Assembly: GCA_010909165.1 (NCBI GenBank)
Contig: MU008156.1
Span: forward strand, 868,001-932,000
Direction: 5' to 3'
DNA length: 64,000 nucleotides
Origin: Anthoceros angustus
Taxonomy: Eukaryota; Streptophyta; Anthocerotopsida; Anthocerotales; Anthocerotaceae
The translations under genes and the position numbers were made by a program. The stretch's first letter is position 1. Each line of letters begins with the position of its first letter. Below the pieces are notes generated by a model, which was not told the origin of the DNA, did not search any database, and saw nothing but the letters and a program-made list of their open reading frames with translations. Shown here piece by piece: positions 43,869-53,738 of this stretch.

Positions 43869-45653
43869 TCCCTAGTGCAAACCGGTTGTAAAGCATGTAC
43901 AAATTACAGAACAGTAAAGTCTAACTATAGTTCTTATTGATAGGCCATGTGGCATGCCATACATATAATATGTTCTAGTGTTTAATAAGAGTGTCCAAAC
44001 TATGCTATCTACTTTCTCTATTACATGCGCTAAGAGAGTGGTTTCAGAAGCAGCTAAGTTAAGGCTCGTTTTTGAAAGGGAAATTTATTCTACTTACCTA
44101 TATATAAATGAGAAGAGCTTAAGTGATTATTTATCATATCGATGATAGATTTGTAAAAAACCCTTGAGGTTTGCAAATAAAACTCATAAATGGGATAGTT
44201 GTGCAAAAGAGTAAACTTGATAGGCAATTGAGAATCTTATTTGAGTCAGGAATTAATAAACCTCTATATAGCTCAAAACCATGATGGATTAGACAAAACA
44301 CAATCTTAGACAATCAATTGAGGATATTAGGAACTAACACAAATAAAATTCATTCGAAGACTTTAGAGCTTTGGCAATAGGTTCAGGTACATTACCCTCC
44401 GATTTTAAAACTTGGCAATTGGTTCGGGCACATTGATCTGCAAGATGCATCCCTATTTTTAAAGGGCAAGTTAGTTTCTCTTATATGAGAGACTCTCCCT
44501 GTGTCTAATTTATCTATTTGTCATAGACATGATGATGATGATAATGACTATTCTCATTATTATTTATATTATTATAATTATGAAAGAGGTGATATTACGC
44601 GTTAGACCTCGCATGAAGGACCAACGACTGCCAAAGCTTACCAACAGCGTATTGAAACGCTTCAAATCAAGATCAAGAATATAATCAAACAAGGGATCAA
44701 ATTGATTCAAATCTTGAACGAGAATTAAATCAAAGAGTTGATCAAATAATTCCAAATCAGGAACGAGAATTTAATCAAATAGGTCATCTAGTAAATGGTC
44801 ATTCTTCAAATCAAACACGATCTTTTAATCGAACACGTGATCTAATAGTTGGAGATGCACATGCTTTAAATCAAGAACAAGAAAATGAAACAAGAATTCA
44901 AACAGCTGAAAATGCAGATGAGGAAATGAAAGAGCTGGAGGTAGTCGATACAAATACGGGATGCACATGATGCTCCTACATTTTCACCTATTAAATACGA
45001 AAGATATGGCTTTTGTACTAAGGCACGAAGAGATTGAAGAAGAGAGGAATGAAACGGTATTCTTAGGTAGATTGAATACAAAAGATTATTATACAACGTT
45101 TTATGTTCTCGCGCCAGCGCCAAATTTTGTACCTATGACTGTCATATCTCTACCATGGAATATTGGCTTGCAATATGCTGTGGTGGGTAATCATAAGTTC
45201 ATGGGAGTTTCTGAGAAAGATATGAAATTAATGCTTATTTCCTCTACACCTAAAATTTGTTCTATATGTTTGGAATGCCCTCCTCTATGACATGTTATAT
45301 ACATCCATTTCATATAGAATGTATCGCAAAGTGGTTATATTACAATATAAATTGTCGGATTTGTAGGACCTGTATTATTCAACGTATTTTTCATCCATAA
45401 TGGATAATAATAAGAATTTTTTTCCTTTCTACGTATTGACATGCAATAAATGTGGTATGAGATAACATTTTAGGCTCTCGTGAACCTTGGTGTGTACATG
45501 GAGTTGTAATAAAAGATCGTGTAGCAGAATATATTATGGATATTTCGAGAAGCTCTACCTTCAAAGAAGAATGAAGATTACTGAACGCCTAGATATCTTT
45601 TTCCCCTAAATAAAACTAAGTTGATATCTTTTGGTAAATGGGTGTAGAAGAAC
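43869..45653. repeat. Right arm of the large inverted repeat
   Basis: Reverse complement of the left arm from TCCCTAGTGCAAAC (43869) to GGTGTAGAAGAA (about 45653), with scattered substitutions and small indels. The arms are clearly diverged, so the palindrome is not a recent event or an assembly mirror. Confidence 0.85.
44529..45400 (+). pseudogene. RING-H2 gene copy 3, broken
   Basis: The start (four Met codons, then a hydrophobic run) and the middle domain (MLLHFHLLNTKDMAFVLR, PWNIGLQYAVVGNHKFMG) are intact in pieces. However, the repeat region is frameshifted (TAA after about 50 codons), the codon after CLECPPL is TGA where the other copies have GGA, and a 19-nt deletion removes the CPSCG part of the RING. 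It lacks two metal ligands and cannot make a functional RING. The last frame (CRTCIIQ) ends at 45400. Confidence 0.88.
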
Positions 45654-46990
45654 GATTCTCCTTTCTGTGCTGGTTCTCTCGAACTCTCGCAGCCTCCAGT
45701 CCTTCGGTCTGACTGATCTTCAAAACTCCATTCCTCACTTCTTGCTTTGGAGTCTCTTGGGTAGACAACTCCTCTATCTCCTCCCACATCTCATGCCTAT
45801 GCTTGCTTTGAGCGCTTAGAGCATGTGCTGCTCCATTTGCAGCCTTCATCTTGCTCTTCCTTCCATGCATATGCATGTCCAGTGGGATCCGAGCAACCTT
45901 GGTGAAATCACCATCCCTCCAAAGCGGCTGATAAAACTCTTTTGCGTACAATGGATCAATGCCCATTGTAGGCCCATGCGTGGTGTTTGCTCCCAGCAAT
46001 ACATCATATGTCTTAGCATTTGTCACAAGACATTGTACCTCCATCACACACGCATCAGGCGTGCCAAGCTTGAGCTCTATCTTCATAGGATCTTTTGTCA
46101 TCCTGAGAACCTGCTCCTTTGTGCCTGCTGAGGTTGTAATACTGGCATCACTTGGTATGAGCTTGCTGCCATACAGCTTGAGAGCTTCCTATACTCGAGC
46201 TCCCAACAATACCGAATCTCCTCCAGTATCTATCATCATATTGGCTGGCGCAAAGCCATCAAAAGTGATCTCCCTACCTTTGTTCATCACCATGGCTACT
46301 CCCCCTTGACCCCTTGCTCTAGGCTTCAAGTGTTCACCTCTTAGGCTTGCCATCGTGGCCACTGCAACTCCTTCGTCCACCTCTTTGCGAATCCAAGCTT
46401 GCATTACCTTCTTGAACAAGTGAGAGCCTTTCACACCTAGGTCTCTAAGGCTGACAACTGGAACCTCCATCGCTCTCTCCAACAGTGCTTATGCACTTGG
46501 CTACAGGGTGAACTCCTTCGTCATCTCACTGCGTCCATCTTCCTGCTGCCTAAACGATTCCAGCATTTTCAACTGTTCTTGGATCACCGTCTCCTTGCTA
46601 GTGACCTTATTACCAAGGTCAAATGTGACCTTCTTCTTCTTTGAACATCTTGTAGTTGATAGTGCATAAGTCTCCACATCAGATTCATCTGAATCCTCTT
46701 CCATTGGCGTTGTACGACCCATCATGCTGGCAAGCTCCTTTTGTAGCTTTTCTACATGCCCCATCAATGCCTTCCACGTCAGAGCATGCTTGCCCTTTTC
46801 TGCCTTTGCTCTGGACATTTCCTTCTACTTGAGTTCTGAGTATGCCTCCCAACAGGCTGCTTCAACGTGTCCCCCTCGGTTGCATGCTTTGCATGCCTCC
46901 TTCCCCTTCGGACCTCCAGGCCGGTAGTCGCACTCAAATGCTTTATGTGGACTCCTGCATCTTCTATATTTCACAGCCACAATAGTAGCA
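45616..46990 (-). pseudogene. Ty3-like gag zinc knuckle and retropepsin remnant
   Basis: Minus strand, right to left: a partial knuckle (CRSPHKAFEC), a full CCHC knuckle CKACNRGGHVEAAC followed by a TAG, a charged linker (KALMGHVEKLQKELASMMG), and then an aspartic-protease domain with the active-site-like ANMMIDTGGDSVLLGARV. A TAG (about 46189) follows directly, and the same frame continues through YGSKLIPSDASI to TYDVLLGANTTHG, the flap and second-half region. The order knuckle-protease fits the end of gag and start of pol in Ty3-type elements. No reverse transcriptase follows before the RING palindrome. Two in-frame stops make it inactive. Confidence 0.65.
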
Positions 46991-47938
46991 TTGTTAGCAG
47001 GGCTCTCCTTGGCCGTTGCTCCCTTACTCTATCCGGATGACTTTCCATGATCTCTATACCCAAAGTGATGTTGGTATTTCGAGCCCCCTTGATTCCCTCT
47101 CTACATCCATAGGCTCTGGGAGTGGAACTTCCTGTGAATAACTTGAGATCAAGTGTCGCAAAAAATGTACTTAGAATTAATTACATAAAGTTTACACACA
47201 ACGTTGATGTATATATGTCTAGCACACAACTTAAGCAACAATTCAGCAAGTGACCCTTCAGTAAACCCTAATTATTACGAGTAAGCGAGTACGCCCCTTC
47301 TTCATTCTCAACACTTCCAGCTCGTCTTCAAGGTCTATGGCCTTCTTTCCTCTTGTGCTCCTCTGGCTTAGACTCATAAATTTCCACCTCTTCTTCCTCT
47401 TTTCTATCAAGGGTTCGGACATGGGCTGCTCCTTCAACCTCTCCCAACTGCTCCACTTATCCATATCTCCTCATTGCAAGGGGTATGGGCACCTCCCCCA
47501 AAGGTACCAACTGCACAACGTCAAAGGGGTAGTTCGAACATTACAGGTTCGAGTGTCAAGGTCTATCATGTAATAAGTGTTTTAATTTAATAAAATCAAA
47601 AATATTTATTTATTGATATATTTATTTATTTTTATATTTAATTTTTAATACTAAAAATAAAGTTACAATGCAATAGAACTTGGGTTGCCTCAACCCATGT
47701 CAATATGGAAAGATATGACTCAACGTTGAGATTTGAAGTTCCATGAGCTTGGATGATATTAAAGCTGCTCTGTCACGATGGTGTCTAATTTATAAGTAGT
47801 TGTGATTTTGATGCATAGTAGATTTGTTTTAAATTTTCTCTACTAATTTATAAGTAGTTGTGATTTTGATGCATAGTAGATTTGTTTTAAATTTTCTCTA
47901 CATCCTTTCATGAACGTTAACAAACCCCACATGGCACA
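46991..47938. other. Gene-free, AT-rich stretch
   Basis: A short minus ORF at 47258-47464 (Lys/Arg-rich) may be the gag N-terminal side of the neighbouring remnant. Around 47580-47660 the sequence is almost pure A/T. A 57-bp near-perfect duplication, beginning TAATTTATAAGTAGTTG, lies at about 47787-47900. Confidence 0.45.
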
Positions 47939-48400
47939 TTGTGCTTCATGATCAAGAGTCCATGGCTTGTGAAATGGACTCCCTACTTCCTGCTTATGCT
48001 TGCAAGCATATCTATCTTAATGATTGCATTTATAGCCTTAATGAAATCCTACTGTAGGAACGACGAGAGGCGAGCTATTGAAGGAGAAGACCAGGCAATA
48101 CAAGCTAGAGCGAATTGGGCGGCAGGGCGGGCAAAAGAGGAGGCGCGGCGTGAAGAGGAGGAGCGGGTTGAAGAGAAGGAGCGGGTGGAAGAGGAGGACC
48201 GGGTTGAAGAGGAGGAGCGGGTTGAAGAGGAGGAGCGGGTTGAAGAGGAGGAGCGGGTTGAAGAGGAGGAGCGGGTTGAAGAGGAGGAGCGGGTTGAAGA
48301 GGAGGAGCGGGTTAAAGAGGAGGAGGGATGTGAAGAGGAGGAGCAGGTTGAAGAAGAGGAGCAATGTGAAGAGGAGGAACAGGTTGAAGAAGAGGAGTGA
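47939..48400 (+). CDS. Hypothetical membrane-anchored Glu/Arg repeat protein
   Basis: 153-residue ORF with a single hydrophobic segment near the start (PYFLLMLASISILMIAFIAL), a short basic region, then about a dozen EEEERV hexapeptides encoded by an 18-bp minisatellite. After the TGA at 48398 the same frame continues with further repeats to about 48490 and beyond. It resembles the RING genes in layout (one membrane segment, then an acidic repeat rod) but has no RING. It may be a real low-complexity protein or a repeat that happens to be open; antisense frames through the array are also open. Confidence 0.35.
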   Translation: MCFMIKSPWLVKWTPYFLLMLASISILMIAFIALMKSYCRNDERRAIEGEDQAIQARANWAAGRAKEEARREEEERVEEKERVEEEDRVEEEERVEEEERVEEEERVEEEERVEEEERVEEEERVKEEEGCEEEEQVEEEEQCEEEEQVEEEE

Positions 48401-48490
48401 CGTGAAGAGGAGGAGCGGGTTGAAGAAGAGGAGTGATGTGAAGAGGAGCAGCGGAGTGAAAAGGAGGAGCAAGTTGAAGAGGAGGAACGT
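48150..48490 (+). repeat. 18-bp minisatellite (GTTGAAGAGGAGGAGCGG), about 18 units
   Basis: The central units at 48200-48310 are identical, and the edges have drifted (GAGCAG, GGATGT and others). The period is a multiple of three, so the reading frame is preserved through length changes. Confidence 0.93.
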
Positions 48491-48764
48491 GTTGTAGTAA
48501 TCATGATTCAAAGCATGAGGTTAGAGTCCTACTTGGTCCACCAGTTAACAATATGGGCCTGCCTGGGACAATATCAAGCCTAGAAATGGATATTACCATA
48601 AAACACGTTTCCATTAGCTGAAGAGGAGGAGCAAAGGAACCTGGCGAGGAGGAGTGGTGTAATTAATGAACACAAGTTGTTCACAGATGAGTGAACAACT
48701 TAGCCTTGGATGAATGGGCAATGGTATTCGAGAGATGGATGATATTGAAATATGAGCCGACATT

Positions 48765-49160
48765 GAAGACCTATGTGCTAAATAGCATGTGAAGATGTTT
48801 TTACTAGATGGGCTTACCCCATCTCTTCTCTGAAAACTCCAAAATTTGAAGACCTATGTGCTAAATAGCATGTGAAGATGTTTTTACTAGATGGGCTTAC
48901 CCCATCCCTTCTCTAAAAACTCCAAAATTTGAAGACCTATGTGCTAAATAGCATGTGAAGATGTTTTTACTATATGGGCTCACCCCATCTCTTCTCTGAA
49001 AACTTTAATCCGATAATGGTATTTGGGAGATGGATATTGCAATGTGAGCTTTGCTGACATCATTAGTGAGAGAAAACCTATGTGCCATATCCCATGTGAA
49101 GATCTCCTTTAGTAGATGGGCTCACCCCATCTCTTCTCTAAAACTTTAATCCGATGTGAA
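48765..49160 (+). repeat. 83-bp minisatellite, three close units plus a diverged one
   Basis: GAAGACCTATGTGCTAAATAGC starts at 48765, 48848 and 48931. A relative lies at about 49075-49155 (CCTATGTGCCATATCCCATG). There is no coding capacity. The surrounding 48500-49570 has no recognisable gene. Confidence 0.88.
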
Positions 49161-49578
49161 GATATTTATGTGTCGGTATCAATTTCTTGTGTTACTTTGA
49201 AGTACAATAAGACCTAGAACTCACATTGGAATATAGGACCCCTACCCCCTTTTGTTCGGCACACGTATACCTAAACCTTTCCGAGATTCGAGCTCACGTG
49301 GTGGTGCCTTCACATATTAAAACTTTCTAATTCTTTGAAGTTATGACTAAATTTAGTTTTCGTTAACGGCTTCAAGCTACTAATCTGTATCAATTTGTAC
49401 CCAATTGTGATTCACGATATTAAGAATTTTTCGCAAGCCATCCTCACCAAACCACCAAACTCCCTCCACTGCATGGCTCAAGCTCAAGCTCTCCATGGCA
49501 TTGATTAGGTTGGGCTAGCCTATAGTCATTCTAGGCAGGAAGAATTTATCAGTTGATCAATCTCACGAGGAGCAGACT

Positions 49579-49947
49579 GTGGACATTCCACTCACGATCA
49601 GAGAGAATTCATCGATTCAGCAATCTTTAGCGGAGGAAAGGCTAGTATTCATTTCTGTTCCACTCATGATCAGAGAGGATTCATCGATTCAGCAATGTGC
49701 AGAGGAGGAAAGGCTAGTATTCATTCCTGTTAGAGAGAATTCTTTGACTGAGCAATCCAAAGAGATGCGCGAAGGTGCCGGGCTATGCACCCGGTGCGCC
49801 GAGTGCGTGAGTGGAGTGAGAAGGGGATGGCATGAGAGCCGCCTTGTTGGATTGACAACTACAAAGCTCCCGCACATCAGAGCGCTTGGTTTTATCTTCT
49901 CTTATCTTACATTTTGGTATCAGAGCCTATATATCAATGTTGGCTGA
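49579..49947 (+). other. Repeat-containing ORF followed by a Copia-type PBS
   Basis: 122-residue ORF with two direct repeats (LTIRENSSIQQ / LMIREDSSIQQ, then EERLVFISV / EERLVFIPV). TGGTATCAGAGCC at 49915-49927 is identical to the Copia PBS, so the ORF may in fact lie in an LTR or leader. No downstream gag-pol was found. Confidence 0.35.
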
Positions 49948-50020
49948 TACAAATCTTGCTAATTAATGATTGGTTGAGATACATGCATTTGATTGCAACA
50001 TCATGTCCCTTTGTAAATCA

Positions 50021-50503
50021 TTAGTACATCATTTGGATAGAACCACGTATGGGGTCAACATAATGCGGGAAGAGGGAAGAGAGAAGAGAGAAGAACCAAA
50101 GTCTACACTGTACCCTTTCCTCACGATACATGATTCCCTCAAAATACCTTACTGTGGGTTCAGTCGTTCCCTTACTGGCCCAGTGGAGGGTTGGTAAACT
50201 TGTCATGATTCCCTCAGAATACCTTACTGTGGTTTCAGCCGTTCCCTTACTGTCGTCATCGTGGGGACCCAACAACTTCCTTGTCAACAAGGAACGCATC
50301 TCCTTGGCGAACGTGTTGACCCTAGCATGTAAGTGGACCTGCATCTCCTGTCCTTTCAAACAAATCTCATCAAATTCCTTAGGCCATTCTCCTGAGACTA
50401 ACTTACTTCGCAAAGCATCCCTCTCAAGCGTCACCTCACTCAAGCAGGCAAGGTGACATTTTGCATCTCTCTTCCATGCCTCCGATCCCTTGCCGCCATG
50501 CAT
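50021..50503 (-). other. Unassigned ORF with an internal duplication
   Basis: 160-residue minus ORF with a heptad-like start (LSEVTLERDALRSKLVSGEW) and two copies of a SKGT.E.TVRYSEGIM segment (about 50130-50250). No family was recognised. It could be a retroelement gag fragment. Confidence 0.3.
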
Positions 50504-51075
50504 AGTCGGCTGGGCGTTGCTTCACCGACGTACGATGCATCATTTTCCTCGGTGGGCTACCTCTTCCTTCCACCATTGGTCAGCCTCCGTTGCTTGCTTT
50601 GTGAGCTCCTCACGCTCCTTGCTCCATGTGGCCTGTCCGCTCCTCCTTTTCAAGCCGCTGCATTGCCAGATTCACTCTAACTTGTATCGCCTAGTATTGT
50701 CTTTCTACAAGCATGCCTTTTGCCAATCATAAAGTATGGTCCTAGGAAAGCTGTCACTACCCGAATTATTAAAAAAATGCATGCAAGCGCAACCAGGAGG
50801 TCGTCTATGTTATCCATGGACTCTAAATTACGAAGCAGTGTACTATGTGCGTTTCGTTCACAAAAGGATCTAGAGCAAATTTAAAACAAATAGACTATGC
50901 ATCAGGGGTTTAAAGATAGGGGGAAGTCAATACGTCAATCGCGCACGCGAAACAACGAAGCTGTTTTCATTCGAAATGGAAAGTAAGCATCATTTTTGAC
51001 GGGATCAGTTCACATTGAACACGGATTAAGCAACACCTCTGTGCAGCTCGTGTTCTCAAGCTCGGATAGTTACTT

Positions 51076-51791
51076 GTGGCGGCAACTCAGATGGACATTG
51101 AAGATCTCCCTTACGGTTGGGAGGTGCAAGAGCCGCCAGGTGGCTTGTTCAACACGCAACATCTGAAGTTCGCACCCACTGTTAAAGCAAGACGGTATCA
51201 GGTTGTTTCTAGGAATTGCATGCCTGCTATTTCTAGATTTGCCATCATTCCAAGGAACAAGGCGTCCGACTTGATGTTAGGAGAAGGCAAGAATGCGCAG
51301 TTTCCCACATACTTTTGGAAGGAGACGAGTAAGAAGTAAGCTGCCCCCAACATCATTCGCAATACATTCCCGACGCAGCTGTCACACTGCGCTTTTGTGA
51401 GAAGTTGCACTGACCGAAAATTTATCTACACTATCTTCACTGTAAGTGCAGAGTGGACATCCACACCTGAGTTAATTACAGCCATGGCTAGGAGAGGACA
51501 TGCCAATTGCTCTCCGCGTTCACAATTCCAATGCATATAGGTGTTGAGCAGTCGCTGCAGGAGGAGGCAAACACGCCTGCTTTCCCAGCTCAGCAAGACA
51601 CAGAGGCATTGTCTGCAGCGGGGCTTTATGGCAACGTAAAGCCACGTGTGAACGCCGTTGCTTCATACCAGGGTTTGGAAACTATATTGAAAGAAGTGTG
51701 GCAAATGGTGAATGCTGATTCTTCTTTGCTGCAGCATACTCATGCAGCAGCTTCTATGTTGCTTCTCCAAGTTCAACAATTGCAGGCATGA
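51076..51791 (+). CDS. Hypothetical two-exon gene
   Basis: A first frame (51076-51331) encodes MDIEDLPYGWEVQEPPGG and continues to FPTYFWKETS. Its end contains a GTAAGAAG donor-like site (51329) just before the stop. A second frame (about 51500-51791) encodes VEQSLQEEANTPAFPAQQ, ALSAAGLYGN and a Gln/Leu-rich tail ending QVQQLQA. Candidate acceptors are CAG near 51451 and ACAG near 51482. LPYGWEV is WW-domain-like, but the second Trp is absent. The intron and the product are uncertain; transcript data would decide. Confidence 0.3.
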
Positions 51792-52419
51792 AAATGTGCC
51801 AGTGCTGCCGGGTCCGTAATCCACGGCCGGCTTATCAAACTGGACAATGGCATGGGAGACTCTTTGAAGAGGAAGAAGAGCATCGTGGTAACTACGTGAA
51901 AGCCAGCTACCCGCCGGCAAAAGCCAAAAATGGTTGAGGTGTTGCACCAAACTGCTGAGGGTAGTTCTAATGAAGAGAGGGAAGGGATGTAATGCGTGGC
52001 TACTTCATGCCACACTTATATGTATTTTGTGTATGATAGCTCATCGGAAACGAGTTCAGAACTCTACATTGTGAGCAATCTGTACGCGACTTTGAAGATC
52101 GATGTTGATCGCAATCGTCTGTCAACCTCTGCGTGCCTTCTGGTTTTCAAACTCTCAATGCGTGTTCCACAGGCGTTGATACAGAATGAGGTATTGCTCA
52201 TTCTGTAACCCTTCAGACAAGCTGCGGTTTCATGTCTTCTGTTTTGCTCTTTGGATGAGTAAAACTGAAGATATGAACAAAAACGTGTTGAAGATTCTAG
52301 TAGCTAAAGCTAAACCGGCATCCCATGTATCTCAGGCCTCAACCCCAAGTGCTCCACGTTTCTGGGTTCGTGGTCACGCACACGGGATGCGTCCCCGTTC
52401 TAGTATGTGTGCATGATGT

Positions 52420-52570
52420 GCATCATGTCTGTTGTGCTTGTGACCTAGTTTTACTGTCATGATCAGAGAACATGCCCTCTACCGTTCCATTGGTAAACAT
52501 GTCGGCCATGCCAGCTAGGTAAGGAGGTGCATTTTGAACCGGAATGCTCCCTTGCCTGCAGAGCCTGCCT
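52420..52570. repeat. Direct repeat, partner at 54495-54650
   Basis: TGTTGTGCT...CATGATCAGAGAACATGC...CGGCCATGCCAGC..GGTGCATTTTG occurs here and, diverged, about 2.07 kb downstream. The pair brackets the RecQ exons. Confidence 0.65.
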
Positions 52571-53101
52571 ACTTGACAAACCCATCCCGCCCCCTCACAA
52601 ACGCTGTGTGTTGCTGTGGCTGTTAATGGCGTGACAGGCACTCGAGGGAACTAATACTGCTGCTTCAGAATTCCTAGGGCCATATAATCTTGCCTAAGTC
52701 ATGCCCCACTGACTGCTACAGGACAGACTGTGTAAGCCTGGCCCAAAGAGTTTTTTCTTCTTGTGTGTTTGCTGTACAAGAAACCATTACCTTCACAGGC
52801 AGTTGTTACTGGCCTTCCATCAACTTTAACTCACACTATGTGCCTCATCAATCACAAATTTACCTTCACAAGCAATTGATACTGGCCTTCCATCAACTTT
52901 AACTCACACAATGTCCCTCGTCAATCACAAACCTAGCCAACTGCGCCTGCAGCATGCGCCCAATGTTGCATCAAGGTGCTGTGCCACCCAAACCGGAGAG
53001 AGGAAGGGAAGCATAACTGTTGGGCACTCTAAAGTCCTTCAAAAATTTCACGCTGAAAAACAGAAGTGCTTCAAAACTTCGCTCAAAGAGATCACTCGCA
53101 C

Positions 53102-53738
53102 CTTTTGATCCAGACGTACCAGGACATCTTGCAAGCTTGTGCTTCCAACGATGTTTCTCATGGGTTACATATACTAGCTTACATGACGCCCGTTGTGTGT
53201 CCTGCTAGGCAAACAGGATCCGCAAAAGATTAACTCCCTTTGTGCTGTTCGATTCCAATCGGTGGGAAGTCACAATCTTGAAAAAGAGCTCACCTGAGCT
53301 CATCCAGCACAGACATGGCCTGGGAGCGCGTTTGTTGAGAACGTAGATACGCTGCAAGGATGGTGTACCGCTCGACCAATTCCAGGACTTGATGTTGGAT
53401 GAGGTACAGCAGAGGCGATATACAACTGTCACACCTGGGCATAGTATCACAGGAAGCTGATATGCAAATCAGTCAGCTAAGGCCAACCACCTTGTCCACA
53501 TACAGTACAGCCAGTAGCCAATCTGAGCCTCACCTGATTGCAAAGACTTTTACCACCACCAGTTGGCAATAAGACGAAGCAGTCCTGGCCAGGCACAGTG
53601 GCCTCACATGCCTTGCGCTGCAGTTGAGGAAAGCATTTGTGCTCAAACTCAGCTAGATTATCTAAGCCGAAATCATCTAATCCTTGAAGTTCTGTCAGAG
53701 TGTCCCCTGACCTCGAGGCAGCCCAGTCTGTGGGCCAC
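53102..53738 (-). pseudogene. RecQ-type helicase exons: motif 0/I, Ia and TPE segment
   Basis: Three exons on the minus strand. Exon 1 (53534-53738, 205 nt) encodes a RecQ-like Q-motif region and the Walker A (motif I) CFVLLPTGGGKSLCNQ, then a GTGAGG donor. Exon 2 (53294-53456) encodes LPVILCPGVTVV and, after a 1-2 nt frame slip, SPLLYLIQHQVLELVERYTI and TRSQAMSVLDEL (motif Ia), then GTGAGC. Exon 3 (53102 to about 53180) encodes KLVYVTHEK and, after another slip, GSTSLQDVLVRLDQK, then GTGCGA. RecQ enzymes are ATP-driven 3'-5' DNA helicases. The two frame slips and absence of motif II-VI downstream make this a pseudogene or a mis-sequenced fragment. Confidence 0.78.

Noticed and set aside
48038-48511. 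Antisense ORFs of Leu/Phe or Ser/Thr runs
   Set aside because: Shadows of the 18-bp minisatellite on the other strand.
9350-53738. One RecQ gene split by a single 42-kb insertion
   Set aside because: Both halves carry the same 250-bp intron segment (9780-10030 and 52590-52840), which a simple insertion would not duplicate; separate fragments are more likely, though not proven.
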